From Sva-07 sp963728355 (GTDB taxonomy: Bacteria > Actinomycetota > Acidimicrobiia > Acidimicrobiales > Ilumatobacteraceae): 64,000 nucleotides of DNA. The position numbers and the translations under genes are program-made. Within the stretch, counting starts at the first letter, position 1. Every line of letters starts with the position of its first letter. The notes beneath the pieces are model-generated. The model did no database searches. It had not been told where the DNA came from and worked only from the letters and a program-made list of their open reading frames with translations. Below, piece by piece: positions 16,053 to 25,277 of the stretch. Location: the NCBI GenBank assembly GCA_963728355.1, contig CAVSJQ010000001.1, positions 496,001-560,000 of the forward strand. The letters run 5' to 3'.

Positions 16053-16537
16053 TCCGGTGACCCCACCGAGCCAGCGTCGCGGAGGTCGTGCGCACCGGTG
16101 CCCCAGTCGGCGCCGTCGGCCCAGACCTCGTGTTTCCAGATCGGGGCCGACTCCTTGAGCGCGTCGATGGCGAATCGCGCCGCCTCGAACGCCTCCGCCC
16201 GGTGCGGAGCCGACACGACGACGATCACCGACGACTCGCCGATCTCGAGGCGCCCCAGCCGGTGCAGCAGTGCAATGCGTCCCGTCTCGGGCCACCGCCG
16301 GCGCAACTCGTCGCCGATCTCGCTGAAGCGGGGCACGACACGTTCCTCGTACGCCTCGTACGTCAGGTGTTCGACGCCCGAGCGGCCCTCGGCATGGTCG
16401 CGGATCGTGCCGCTGAACAGCACGACGGCGCCGCAGCGGGGCCGCACGGCCCAGTCGTACGCTGCGCCGATCGGGAGTTCGGACTCGGTGAGACCGAACC
16501 ATTCGTCGCCGTCGATGGGTTGATCCACGCCCGGCAT
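16049..16537 (-). CDS. moaE: Molybdopterin synthase catalytic subunit MoaE
   Basis: Transfers sulfur from MoaD thiocarboxylate to cyclic pyranopterin monophosphate in molybdenum cofactor synthesis. The 162-residue protein has the family blocks AVVLFSGTIRDHAEGR, LTYEAYEERVVPRFSEI, ALLHRLGRLEIGESSVIVVVSAPHR and the active-site Lys region DALKESAPIWKHEVW. The C-terminal 15 residues are unconserved. No moaD, moaA or moaC is in the window, so the pathway genes must be dispersed. Confidence 0.92.
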   Translation of the reverse strand: MPGVDQPIDGDEWFGLTESELPIGAAYDWAVRPRCGAVVLFSGTIRDHAEGRSGVEHLTYEAYEERVVPRFSEIGDELRRRWPETGRIALLHRLGRLEIGESSVIVVVSAPHRAEAFEAARFAIDALKESAPIWKHEVWADGADWGTGAHDLRDAGSVGSPE

Positions 16538-16595
16538 CGTATCGATGCGAGAGCGCCGCCGGGCCGCCCGCGGCCGGCGCCGTCCGACAGCGTTG

Positions 16596-16601
16596 TACGA
16601 T
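16596..16601 (+). promoter_or_regulatory. Candidate leaderless -10 box
   Basis: TACGAT lies 9 nt before the GTG at 16611 and supports that GTG over the ATG at 16545. Confidence 0.45.
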
Positions 16602-16610
16602 CTCGTCCTC

Positions 16611-17177
16611 GTGGAGCCAGGACCCTTGCCACCTCACGAGCGAACGTGGCGACATCCCTCCGAACTGGGCCCGACACGGCGCGACATCGACGATTCGAGC
16701 GTCCGTCCGCACGTCAACCTGATGGCGCTCGCCGGCGGCACGATGGCCGTCCTCGCCGTGGCGGCGATGGTCGTGGCGATGACGCCGCGACCCTCGAGCG
16801 GCCCGGTGGCGCTCAGCGCGACGACCACACCGATCACCGCCCGGGCGGTCCTGGAGCCTCCGACAGTCCCCGTCACCGCGGCACCACCCGTACCGATCGA
16901 GGTGCGCGCCCGCACCGCCATGCTCACGTCGTTCGTCGCGTTCCCGCATGCGGTGACCTCTGGCCCGGAACTCGACGTCGACGGCACCGACGTGGCGGAG
17001 TCCGCACCGGCGCAGGACGAGATCGTCTTCCTGCGCACCGAGGCGGTGACCTACCGACTGACGTGGGGTGAAGTACAGCAGATGACGGTCCCCGACGGTT
17101 CGGTCGTCTTCGACGACAACGGCGACCTGGTGGCACGCGTGAGCGACGGTGACCTCGTCAGCCTCGTCGGCGGATGA
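16611..17177 (+). CDS. Single-pass membrane protein of unknown function
   Basis: A 188-residue protein from the GTG at 16611; an ATG at 16545 would add an Arg-rich stretch that looks non-coding. The cytoplasmic N-terminus contains PPHERTWRHPSELG, a motif I associate with several acidimicrobial membrane proteins. A helix at about residues 37-57 (LMALAGGTMAVLAVAAMVVAM) follows, then a Thr/Pro-rich spacer and an extracytoplasmic beta-rich domain ending in FDDNGDLVARVSDGDLVSLVGG. The C-terminus overlaps the convergent epimerase gene by 20 nt. No catalytic motif is visible. Confidence 0.7.
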   Translation: MEPGPLPPHERTWRHPSELGPTRRDIDDSSVRPHVNLMALAGGTMAVLAVAAMVVAMTPRPSSGPVALSATTTPITARAVLEPPTVPVTAAPPVPIEVRARTAMLTSFVAFPHAVTSGPELDVDGTDVAESAPAQDEIVFLRTEAVTYRLTWGEVQQMTVPDGSVVFDDNGDLVARVSDGDLVSLVGG

Positions 17178-18177
17178 ACCGGCGTCGGCCGACGATCACG
17201 CCGACCGCCGTCGCCACCAGCAGGGCCACGACACCGCCTCCGAGCGCCAACTCCTGTCGGCGCTTCGGTGACACCATCGTCCACCACGGCGCTTCGGTGC
17301 CCTCGACGTAGGTCTGTTCGTTGGTGACGGTCGGCGTCCACCCGGCCGCCCGAAGACGGCCGTTCGAGACCACCCACGGTTCCAGCGTGTACGGCAGCAG
17401 TCCCGGGGGGATCGGACCGCGCAGGAACCGCCAGCGCAACCCGGCCACGAGCTCGCTCAGTCGTTCGGGCAACGGCAGACGCGGCCGCTCACCCGACAAG
17501 GCGCGCACCCGTTCGCCGGGCACCCATCCGTCCGGCGCGACGTTGAACACCCCGTCGAGCCGACGCTCGATGCCGACCGCAACCGCAGCGGCGAGGTCGT
17601 CGAGATGGAGGAACTGCGAGGGAGGATCGGCCTGGGCGAGCCGGCGACCGAGCCCGTACACCAACGCCGTCGCCAACCGGGAGCCGCCGCCCGCCGCCAG
17701 GGCGAGCGCCGGGCGGAGCACGCAGGTGGTCCGTCCATCCTGCGACGAGCGCCACTGTTCGACCAGCTCCTCCGCCGATGCGAGCTGCCGGGCGAAGACG
17801 AACTCGACGTCGGGACGCAGTGTGGCGTCCTCGGTCAATGGCACCGGGTTGTTCGCCGCCGCACCGTAGACGAGCGCCGATGAGACGAACACGACGTGGT
17901 TCGCCGCCACGCGGTCGGCGATCGCCAACGTCGCCGCGGCGGACTCGGTGGCGCTCTCGCGTCGCGCCGCCCGGTTGTCGTAGTCGCTGCTGCCGAGGTC
18001 GACCACGGCGGCCACGCGGACACCGCAGCCCGGCCGCGTGAGTTCGGCGTCGGCGAGTTCCTCCAACGAATCGGCGAGGACGACGTCGTGGCCGGAGAGC
18101 AGATCCGCGACCCGATGGCCGAGTGGACCACCAGCTCCGGTGAGCACGACCACGGTTCGCTCTTCCGGGTCCTCCAT
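17158..18177 (-). CDS. NAD(P)-dependent epimerase/dehydratase with C-terminal membrane helix
   Basis: Extended SDR of 339 residues from the ATG at 18177; the ATG at 18195 would add six. The cofactor loop is VLTGAGGPLGHRVADLL, a GxxGxxG variant. VFVSSALVYG holds the Ser and Tyr positions, but the usual YxxxK is not obvious: the following helix reads EFVFARQLASAEEL. C-terminally a helix (GGGVVALLVATAVGVIVG) and a basic end anchor it to the membrane. A nucleotide-sugar or quinone-linked role is possible; substrate unknown. Confidence 0.78.
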   Translation of the reverse strand: MEDPEERTVVVLTGAGGPLGHRVADLLSGHDVVLADSLEELADAELTRPGCGVRVAAVVDLGSSDYDNRAARRESATESAAATLAIADRVAANHVVFVSSALVYGAAANNPVPLTEDATLRPDVEFVFARQLASAEELVEQWRSSQDGRTTCVLRPALALAAGGGSRLATALVYGLGRRLAQADPPSQFLHLDDLAAAVAVGIERRLDGVFNVAPDGWVPGERVRALSGERPRLPLPERLSELVAGLRWRFLRGPIPPGLLPYTLEPWVVSNGRLRAAGWTPTVTNEQTYVEGTEAPWWTMVSPKRRQELALGGGVVALLVATAVGVIVGRRRFIRRRG

Positions 18178-18238
18178 CGAAGGCACGTTACCCATCCGAC
18201 AGCATCGGGGCCGCTGTCCCGTCGAGGGCGTCAGCGCA

Positions 18239-18244
18239 TAGCAT
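18239..18244 (+). promoter_or_regulatory. Candidate leaderless -10 box
   Basis: TAGCAT ends 6 nt before the ATG at 18251. Confidence 0.5.
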
Positions 18245-18250
18245 CGGGGT

Positions 18251-19450
18251 ATGGCCGACGAGGACGATCCCGGCGAATCGATCGATCCGTTCGCCGGCAT
18301 GCCGCTGTTCGGCGATCTGTCCCGGGCGTTGTCCGGGCAGGGTCCGCTGAACTGGGATGCAGCGCGCCAGTTCGCCGTGCTCGCAGCGAACGGCGGCGGA
18401 CTGTTGTCCGGCACCGGAGTGTCGACGTCGCCGAACGTCGATCCGAGCGTCCGGATCAAGTACCGAGAACTGGCCGAGATCGCCCGTCTCCACGTCGGCG
18501 ACGTCATGCAACTCGAGGTCCCGGGCACGGAGCCCGACGTCGCCACGCCCGAGCAGTGGGCGCAGCAGACACTCGAGGCGTACCGTCCGCTGTTCAACGA
18601 CCTCGCCACCTCACTCGGCGGTACCGACGACCTGCCCGCCGAGATGGCGTCGGACCCGATGGCGCAGATGATGGCGGGCCTCGGCAAGATGATGGCGCCG
18701 GCGATGATGGGGATGAGCGTCGGCTCGATGGTCGGCAATCTCGCCCGACGGGCGTTCGGCGTGTACGACCTGCCGATTCCCCGGGCGACGCCAGCACTGG
18801 TGCTCGTGCCGTCCAACATCGATCGGTTCGCCGCCGACTGGTCGATCGAACTCGACGAGATGCGACTGTGGGTACTCGCCCACGAGCTGGCGGGTCTGAC
18901 ACTGTTCTCGATCGGGCACATCGCCGACCACCTGCGGTCGCTCGTGCAGCGTCACGTCGGTGGGTTCCGGCCCGACCCGTCGGCGCTGTCCGACAAGCTC
19001 ACGTCACTCGACATCGACCAGACCGATCCGATGGCAGCCATGCAACAGGCGTTCGGCGACCCCGAAGTGCTACTCGGCGCCGTTCGCTCCCAGGAGCAAC
19101 TGGCGCTCGAGCCGGAACTCGACGCGGCCGTCGCCGTCACGATCGGCGTGATCGACTGGGTTGTCGATGCCGTGGCCGTCCGGATCATCGGCGGCAGTGC
19201 ACTCCAGATCGCCGAAGCCGCCCGTCGGCGCCGAGCCGAGGCGTCGCCGGACGAGATCTTCGTCGAACGGCTGCTCGGCATCCGCCTCGGCGCCGAGCAG
19301 ACCGCACGCGGCAAGGCGTTCGTGCAGGGCGTCGTCGACCGTGCCGGCGAGAACGGCCTCGAACCGTTGTTCAGCGATCCTTCGGCCGTGCCGACCCCGA
19401 ACGAGATCGAGGCGCCCGGCCTCTGGCTCGCCCGGGTCGCCGGCGACTGA
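18251..19450 (+). CDS. Zincin-like metalloprotease family protein (HExxH broken)
   Basis: A 399-residue protein of the actinobacterial DUF2342/zincin_2 family, sometimes named coenzyme F420 biosynthesis-associated. An acidic N-terminus is followed by a Met/Gly-rich segment (about residues 135-165), then the helix LWVLAHELAGLTLFSIGH. The family zinc site is expected as HExxH; here residues 211-215 read H-E-L-A-G, so the second zinc His is absent. Later conserved blocks (LEPELDAAVAVTIGVIDWVVD and the C-terminal LFSDPSAVPTPNEI) are intact. I infer a non-peptidase or pseudo-enzyme role. Its end overlaps the convergent MFS gene by 80 nt. Confidence 0.8.
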   Translation: MADEDDPGESIDPFAGMPLFGDLSRALSGQGPLNWDAARQFAVLAANGGGLLSGTGVSTSPNVDPSVRIKYRELAEIARLHVGDVMQLEVPGTEPDVATPEQWAQQTLEAYRPLFNDLATSLGGTDDLPAEMASDPMAQMMAGLGKMMAPAMMGMSVGSMVGNLARRAFGVYDLPIPRATPALVLVPSNIDRFAADWSIELDEMRLWVLAHELAGLTLFSIGHIADHLRSLVQRHVGGFRPDPSALSDKLTSLDIDQTDPMAAMQQAFGDPEVLLGAVRSQEQLALEPELDAAVAVTIGVIDWVVDAVAVRIIGGSALQIAEAARRRRAEASPDEIFVERLLGIRLGAEQTARGKAFVQGVVDRAGENGLEPLFSDPSAVPTPNEIEAPGLWLARVAGD

Positions 19451-20639
19451 CCGCCGGATCCATCGACGCTCCGGCGCGCCGGCGTCCGACCAGATGGATG
19501 CTCGCCCCCGCGGCCACGGCGCCCACGAGCGCGTAGCCGATCGTCCCGGACGCCTGAAGTGCCACGGCGACGAATGCCCCCAGCGCCCAGGCGAACTGGA
19601 ACCGGGTCTCGAAGACGGCGAACGCCCGACCCTGGTTGGCGTCCGGAGCATCGCGTTGCACGATGCTCTCGAAATTGAGCCGTCCCAGCGCTGCCATCAG
19701 GTTCAGAACGCCGGCGAGGACGACCGCACCGAACGGGCCACCGAGCAGCGCCACGGCGAGACCCGCGCCGGCACACACCAGCAGCGCCGCGCTCAGCATC
19801 GTCTCCTCGCGGACGCGCGCCCGCAGGAGCGACGCCACGGCGTTGCCGACCATCGAGGCCAGCGCCGACACGCCGACGACCGCAGCGAACCACAGCGTGC
19901 CCTGGTCCTGTGAGCGCAGCCAGAACGCCAGATGGAAGAACGTGAATCCGACCAGGCCGCGCAGGACGGTCATCGCAACGGCGCCGAGCTGGATGTTCGA
20001 CGAATGCAGCTCGCCGACCTCGACGGCGTCGACGGCGTCGGAGGCGACGACATCCGGCGACAGCCGGGTGGCTGCGACCAGCGCACCGGCGAACAGCAGC
20101 GCACCGTAGACGAGCGTCGCCGGTGCGCCGATGACCTGCAGCAGGATGCCCGCCGGGACGACGGCGACGGCACCGGTGATGCCGGCGATGAGGCCCAGTT
20201 TGGAGTTGGCCTCGACGAGTTCGGACTCCGATCGCACGGTCGACGGCACGATCGCCGACTTGGAGACGGCGTACGTCTTCTGCAGCACGAGCGAGGCGAA
20301 CACGAGCGGGAAGAGGACGAGCGCGTCGAGGTACTGCGCCATCAGCAGGGTGAGCACGACACGGCAGGTCGCGACGACCTCGATCACGAGCTTGCGGCCG
20401 CCCGCCGCCCGGTCGATCAACGGGCCGATCAGCGGCGCCACGACGAGGAACGGGGCGAAGCCGATCAGCAGGAACAGCAGCACGCGGGAGCGTGCGGCGT
20501 CGAGGTCGATGTCGAAGAACAGCGAGTCGGCCAGCGCGACCACCATGGCCGCATCGCCACCGATCATCAGCGCGTGGGTGATCGCCAGCCGACGGAACTT
20601 GGAAGCGGTCGGTCGCTGCGCAGCATTGACCCGGTCCAC
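19371..20639 (-). CDS. MFS transporter
   Basis: A 422-residue protein with about twelve membrane segments, starting MDRVNAAQRPTASKFRRLAITH. The helix-2/3 loop GPLIDRAAGGRKLVIE matches the major-facilitator motif A region, and a mid-protein cytosolic loop (RLSPDVVASDAVDAVE) splits it into two six-helix halves. The substrate is unknown. The last 30 residues (about RRRPGRARGRAPRSR) are Arg-rich and lie antisense to the end of the zincin gene, so this tail may be a read-through product without function. Confidence 0.8.
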   Translation of the reverse strand: MDRVNAAQRPTASKFRRLAITHALMIGGDAAMVVALADSLFFDIDLDAARSRVLLFLLIGFAPFLVVAPLIGPLIDRAAGGRKLVIEVVATCRVVLTLLMAQYLDALVLFPLVFASLVLQKTYAVSKSAIVPSTVRSESELVEANSKLGLIAGITGAVAVVPAGILLQVIGAPATLVYGALLFAGALVAATRLSPDVVASDAVDAVEVGELHSSNIQLGAVAMTVLRGLVGFTFFHLAFWLRSQDQGTLWFAAVVGVSALASMVGNAVASLLRARVREETMLSAALLVCAGAGLAVALLGGPFGAVVLAGVLNLMAALGRLNFESIVQRDAPDANQGRAFAVFETRFQFAWALGAFVAVALQASGTIGYALVGAVAAGASIHLVGRRRAGASMDPAVSRRRPGRARGRAPRSRSGSARPKDR

Positions 20640-20688
20640 CGAGCCGATCCTACGTGACGACGTCGCGGACGACCGCGAGCGCCTCGGA

Positions 20689-21396
20689 TCAGGTGCGTTC
20701 GTACTTGTAGCCGAGTCCCCGGATGGTGACGATCCGCGTCGGCATCGCCGGGTCGACCTCGATCTTGCTGCGCAACCGCTTGATGTGCACGTCGAGCGTC
20801 TTGGTGTCGCCGACGTAGTCGCTCCCCCACACGCGGTCGATCAGCGTCTCCCGCGGCAGCACCCGGCCGGCGTTGACCAGCAGGATGTGCAACAACTCGA
20901 ACTCCTTGAGCGGCAGGGCGACGTCCTCGCCGCTCACCGACACCCGGTGCTCCGCCGGATCGAGCGACACCTCGCCCACCTGCACGACTCCCGGCGCAGG
21001 GTTCGATGCGCCGCCGCCGGATCCGTTGAGTTCGGTCCGTCGAAGCACGGCGCGCATCCGCGCGACCAGTTCACGCAGCCGGTACGGCTTGGTGACATAG
21101 TCGTCGGCACCGACCTCGAGGCCGACCACCGTGTCGATCTCGGCACCCTTGGCGGTCACCATGATGATCGGGACCTGGGTCTTCTTGCGGAGCTGCCGGC
21201 ACACGTCGATCCCGCTGATCTTGGGCAGCATCACGTCGAGCAGCACGATGTCCGGTCGCGTCTGGTCGAACATGTCGAGGGCTTGGACACCGTCCGTGGC
21301 GACGACGACCTCGAATCCCTCGCGTCGGAGCCCGATCGTCAACGCTTCGACGAAGCTCGCTTCGTCCTCCACGACCAGCACGGTTGCCTCACTCAT
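20689..21396 (-). CDS. regX3: Phosphate-responsive response regulator (RegX3/PhoB-like)
   Basis: OmpR/PhoB-family transcription factor of 235 residues. The receiver domain has the acidic pair VVEDEASF, the phospho-acceptor Asp in DIVLLDVMLP and the Lys in DDYVTKPYRL. The winged-helix domain runs from about residue 130, with VALPLKEFELLHILLVNAGRV and the recognition-helix segment TKTLDVHIKRLRSKIE. Last gene of the pst-phoU-senX3-regX3 set; its start overlaps the kinase end by 8 nt. Predicted to bind the GTTCACC repeats upstream of pstS. Confidence 0.93.
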   Translation of the reverse strand: MSEATVLVVEDEASFVEALTIGLRREGFEVVVATDGVQALDMFDQTRPDIVLLDVMLPKISGIDVCRQLRKKTQVPIIMVTAKGAEIDTVVGLEVGADDYVTKPYRLRELVARMRAVLRRTELNGSGGGASNPAPGVVQVGEVSLDPAEHRVSVSGEDVALPLKEFELLHILLVNAGRVLPRETLIDRVWGSDYVGDTKTLDVHIKRLRSKIEVDPAMPTRIVTIRGLGYKYERT

Positions 21397-22576
21397 GTTG
21401 CTGCTCCTCGTGCACACGTGTACGGCCGGCCGGATCGCCCTCGGACACGACCAACGATGCGGGAAGACGTAGCACGAACGTCGAGCCCTCACCCTCCTGC
21501 GACGACACGAGCACCTCGCCGCCGTGGTTGTTCGCCACGTGACGCACGATGGCGAGACCGAGCCCGGTGCCACCGGTCTCGCGGCTGCGTGCCTTGTCGA
21601 CCCGGTAGAACCGCTCGAACACGCGGTCGAGGTCGCGGGTCGGGATTCCGATGCCCTGATCGGCGACCATCACCTCGACGGCGCTGTCGTCGACCCGTGT
21701 CCTCACCTGGACGACATCGCCCGGATGACTGTACTTCACCGCGTTCTCGACCAGATTGCCGACCGCCGACACGAGCTGGCGCTCGTCACCGCGCAGCAGG
21801 AGGCCGTCGGACACGTCGAGTGACGTGATCTCGACGCCCCGTCCGCCGTCGACGACATGTCCACGGGCGATGGCCGTCTCCACGACCGCCGCCAGGTCGA
21901 CGACGTCGTCGCCCGGTCGGCTCGATTCGATCTCGGACAACTTGAGGAGATCGTCGATCGTGCGCACCGCCCGATGTGCTTCCTCGACGAGGTGGTCGGA
22001 CAGCCGATGGACGACCGCGGGGTCGGTCTCGTCGATGAGTGCCTCGGCGAGCACGGCGACGGCACCCACCGGCGTCTTCAGCTCGTGCGAGATGTTGGTC
22101 ACGAAGTCGGAGCGCATGGTGTCGGTTCGCACACGGTCGCTGACGTCGCGGACGGTGACCACGGCACCGCCGCTCGGGACGGCGTACGACGAGATCTCGA
22201 GCCACAGCTTGGGAGGGCCCTGCAGGTCGACGATCCGGACGTGCGGTGCTCCAGCCTGCGCTGCGCCAGCGACCGTGGCGATGTGGTCGTCGAGGAGAAT
22301 GCCGACGTGGGTCCCGCGAAAGGTCGTCGCCGCTGCGTTCCGGTACTGGACCTCGCCTGATTCGTCGACGACGAGCACGCCGATCTCCAGGTGCTCGACC
22401 GCCTCGCGCAGCGAGCCTGGAACGTCGCCGTCGGCTCGCACCACGTCAGCGGGTCGTGTCGGACCAGGCGTGGCCTCGTCGGAGGGCCGGCTCCGCCGCC
22501 GGGCGACGGCGAGCCCGATCACGAGGCCGATCGCCGTGCCGACTGCGGCGACGGCGATCGCGGCAGCGACGGTCAT
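21389..22576 (-). CDS. senX3: Phosphate-sensing histidine kinase (SenX3/PhoR-like)
   Basis: A 395-residue sensor kinase with a single N-terminal helix (about residues 5-26), a PAS-like domain (about 58-160: EHLEIGVLVVDESGEVQYRN), an H-box with the phospho-His in VTNISHELKTPVG, an N-box NLVENAVKYS, and G-boxes DQGIGIP and GTGLGLAIVRH. The lack of a periplasmic sensor fits the PhoR/SenX3 type that reads the Pst transporter through PhoU. It lies 3 nt downstream of phoU and overlaps regX3 by 8 nt. Confidence 0.92.
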   Translation of the reverse strand: MTVAAAIAVAAVGTAIGLVIGLAVARRRSRPSDEATPGPTRPADVVRADGDVPGSLREAVEHLEIGVLVVDESGEVQYRNAAATTFRGTHVGILLDDHIATVAGAAQAGAPHVRIVDLQGPPKLWLEISSYAVPSGGAVVTVRDVSDRVRTDTMRSDFVTNISHELKTPVGAVAVLAEALIDETDPAVVHRLSDHLVEEAHRAVRTIDDLLKLSEIESSRPGDDVVDLAAVVETAIARGHVVDGGRGVEITSLDVSDGLLLRGDERQLVSAVGNLVENAVKYSHPGDVVQVRTRVDDSAVEVMVADQGIGIPTRDLDRVFERFYRVDKARSRETGGTGLGLAIVRHVANNHGGEVLVSSQEGEGSTFVLRLPASLVVSEGDPAGRTRVHEEQQHE

Positions 22577-22579
22577 GGC

Positions 22580-23302
22580 TCAGCCGTTGCCGGTGTCGGA
22601 CGCCGCTGCGACGGTCGGTGGGTCGTTGTCGCTCTCGGCGTACGGTCGCTCGGGAAGCCAGCCGTTGACGATGTAGCGCGTCCGATCACCGACGTTGACC
22701 GCGTGGTCGCCGATGCGTTCGTAGAAGCGCGCGACGACGGCGAGCTGGACGGCGACCTGGAGGTCGACGTGACCGGCCGCATGGCTCTCGAAGATCACCT
22801 GGATGAACTGGCGATGCAGGTCGTCGAGATAGGCGTCCATGTCGTGCAGTGCCGCAGCGCGGACGCCGTCGAGGTTGAGGTACGCCTCGGTCGCCTCCTT
22901 GAAGAGGACCTGCGCCTGGTCGCCCATCTTCTGGATCACACCGCGCAGATGTGGATCGAGCTCGTGGCCGTAGATGCGCCGGGCCGCCTTGCAGATGTTG
23001 ACGCACAGGTCCGCCGAGCGCTCGACGTCGGCGATGATCTTGATCGCCGACACCACCGCACGCAGGTCCGTCGCCACCGGCGCCTGCAGGGCGATCACCT
23101 TGAAGCACTGCTCTTCGAGGTCGACCGCTCGGGCGTCGTACTCGTCGTCGCCGAGGATCATGTACTCGGCCGCCTCCAGATCCATCGAGAGCAGGACGTC
23201 GGTGGCGCGTGGCACCAGCTCGGTGACGCCGGCCGACATGCGGGCGATGCCGTTCTGGATCTCGTCGAGTTGCTGGTGGAAATCCGACCGCAGATCGTTC
23301 AT
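22580..23302 (-). CDS. phoU: Phosphate uptake regulator PhoU
   Basis: Two-repeat helical protein of 240 residues that couples the Pst transporter to the sensor kinase and dampens signalling when phosphate is ample. Each half shows the family metal-binding signature: EEQCFKVIALQAPVATDLRAVVSAIKIIADVERSAD in the first and VARFYERIGDHAVNVGDRTRYIVNG in the second; both are E/DxxxD-rich. Its ATG overlaps the pstB TGA (ATGA), so it is translationally coupled to the transporter ATPase. Confidence 0.95.
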   Translation of the reverse strand: MNDLRSDFHQQLDEIQNGIARMSAGVTELVPRATDVLLSMDLEAAEYMILGDDEYDARAVDLEEQCFKVIALQAPVATDLRAVVSAIKIIADVERSADLCVNICKAARRIYGHELDPHLRGVIQKMGDQAQVLFKEATEAYLNLDGVRAAALHDMDAYLDDLHRQFIQVIFESHAAGHVDLQVAVQLAVVARFYERIGDHAVNVGDRTRYIVNGWLPERPYAESDNDPPTVAAASDTGNG

Positions 23303-24204
23303 CAGCCGAACCGTCCCGTCACGTAGTCGATCGTCGCCTGCTGTTTCGGGTTGGAGAACATGACGTCCGTGTCGTCCATCTCGATGACGTGACCCGGCAT
23401 GCCGGTGCCGTCGATCGAGAAGAACGCTGTGCGGTCGGACACACGCGCTGCTTGCTGCATGTTGTGCGTCACGATCACGATCGTGTAGGTCGACTTGAGT
23501 TCGTTCATCAACTGCTCGATCGCCAGCGTCGAGATCGGGTCGAGCGCCGAACAGGGCTCGTCCATCAGCAGGATCTCCGGCTCGACCGCGATCGCCCGTG
23601 CAATGCACAAGCGCTGCTGCTGGCCGCCCGACAGCCCCGATCCGGGCTTGTCGAGACGGTCCTTCACCTCTTCCCACAGGTTGGCGCCGCGCAACGACTT
23701 CTCGACGAGGTCATCCGCTTCCCCCTTGGCGAAACGCTTGCTGTTCAGGCGTTTGCCGGCGAGCACGTTGTCGGCGATCGACATCGTGGGGAACGGGTTC
23801 GGGCGCTGGAACACCATGCCGACCTTGCGTCGCACGGCGACCGGGTCGACGCCCGGGCCGTACAGGTCCTCGCCGTCGACATACACCGAGCCCTTCACGT
23901 AGGCACCGTCGATCACCTCGTGCATCCGGTTCAGCGAACGGATGAAGGTCGACTTGCCGCAGCCCGACGGACCGATGAGCGCGGTGACCGAACGGGGTTC
24001 GATCACCATGTTGACGTCTTCCACCGCGAGGAACGAGCCGTAGTAGATGTTCAGGTGATCGACCACGATCCGGTTGTCGGGACCGGTCGGCAGATCGTTG
24101 GGTGCAGCGGAGATCGCCACGTCGGTGGGAGTCTCGAGACGGTCGGTCATGTCGGGATGTTCCTCACCGGTGTGGATCGCTGCCTGCTGGTCGGACACGG
24201 TCAT
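23302..24204 (-). CDS. pstB: Phosphate ABC transporter ATP-binding protein
   Basis: Energises phosphate import by PstSCA. The 300-residue protein carries Walker A GPSGCGKST, Q-loop VFQRPNPFPTMS, signature LSGGQQQRL, Walker B ILLMDEPCSALDP and switch His VTHNM, with the PstB-typical FxxPNPFPxS stretch. The first 50 residues (MTVSDQQAAIHTGEEHPD...) precede the canonical start and are variable; the ATG at 24204 overlaps the pstA stop. A shorter Met lies at residue 19. Confidence 0.96.
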   Translation of the reverse strand: MTVSDQQAAIHTGEEHPDMTDRLETPTDVAISAAPNDLPTGPDNRIVVDHLNIYYGSFLAVEDVNMVIEPRSVTALIGPSGCGKSTFIRSLNRMHEVIDGAYVKGSVYVDGEDLYGPGVDPVAVRRKVGMVFQRPNPFPTMSIADNVLAGKRLNSKRFAKGEADDLVEKSLRGANLWEEVKDRLDKPGSGLSGGQQQRLCIARAIAVEPEILLMDEPCSALDPISTLAIEQLMNELKSTYTIVIVTHNMQQAARVSDRTAFFSIDGTGMPGHVIEMDDTDVMFSNPKQQATIDYVTGRFG

Positions 24205-25277
24205 TTCAAACCCTTCGGCTTCAGCGCTGTGGACAGGATACGTGCGATCGAGAACAGCACCATCACGATGATGACCAGCGTGAGCGCCGCCGTCCATGCT
24301 CGATCCTGGCCGGCCTCGGGCGGGAGACCGGGCTGGACGTACTGGTAGTAGGTGAACACCGGCAGGGTGGTCATCCGGCCGTCGAACGGGTTCCAGTTGA
24401 CGCCTTGGGCGAGACCCACGGTGACGAGCAGCGGCGCCGTCTCGCCGATCACGCGGGCGATGGCGAGCACCACGCCGGTGATGATCCCCGCGATGGCGGT
24501 GGGCAGGACGATCTTGACGATCGTCTTCCACTTGGGGACTCCGAGCGCATACGACGCCTCGCGGAGCTCGTCGGGCACCAGGCGCAGCATCTCCTCGGCG
24601 GAACGCACGACCACCGGCGTCATCAAGACGGTCAGCGCCACGGCGCCGGAGATGCCGGAGCGGGTGCCGGGGCCGAAGAGCATCTCGAAGAGGGCGTACG
24701 CGAACAGGCCGGCGACGATCGACGGGATGCCGGTCATCACGTCGACCATCGCCTGGATCGCCTTGGCGAGCTTGGTTCCGTGGCCGTATTCGGCGAGGTA
24801 GATCGCCGTGAACAGGCCGAACGGCACCGACATCAAGGTGGCGAGACCGGTGACGATGAGTGTGCCGATGATGGCGTGGTAGGCGCCACCGCCCTCGCCG
24901 ACGACGCCGCGCATGGTCTCGGTGAAGAAGGCGCGGTCGAAGCGGCTGCCTCCTCGCTCGACGACCGTCCACACCAGCGACACCAGGGGAAGCGAGACCA
25001 GCACGAAGCTGCTGGACACAACGGCCGCCATCAGGCGGTCGAACGCCTTGCGTCGACCTTCGACGATGCGTGACACCACGTAGATCCCGACGCAGTAGGC
25101 GACGATCGTGACGATGATCCAGCGCGCCCAATTGACCGATCCGGTCGGCAACCAGGTGGAGGCGCCGACGAGGACGGCACCGGCGATGACCGCGACGTGC
25201 CGCGGCACACCGAGGCGACCAGCGGTGATCGACGCCCGCTGATCGCTCGGCGCCGGGCGGTGTTCGGTGATCGTCAT
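24201..25277 (-). CDS. pstA: Phosphate ABC transporter permease PstA
   Basis: Inner-membrane subunit of the high-affinity phosphate importer; 358 residues with an N-terminal extension of two predicted helices (residues 24-70) before the usual six-helix core. The cytoplasmic coupling helix EASYALGVPKWKTIVKIVLP is the EAA motif. The first bases of its frame overlap pstC (ATGA at 25274-25277). Confidence 0.95.
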   Translation of the reverse strand: MTITEHRPAPSDQRASITAGRLGVPRHVAVIAGAVLVGASTWLPTGSVNWARWIIVTIVAYCVGIYVVSRIVEGRRKAFDRLMAAVVSSSFVLVSLPLVSLVWTVVERGGSRFDRAFFTETMRGVVGEGGGAYHAIIGTLIVTGLATLMSVPFGLFTAIYLAEYGHGTKLAKAIQAMVDVMTGIPSIVAGLFAYALFEMLFGPGTRSGISGAVALTVLMTPVVVRSAEEMLRLVPDELREASYALGVPKWKTIVKIVLPTAIAGIITGVVLAIARVIGETAPLLVTVGLAQGVNWNPFDGRMTTLPVFTYYQYVQPGLPPEAGQDRAWTAALTLVIIVMVLFSIARILSTALKPKGLK

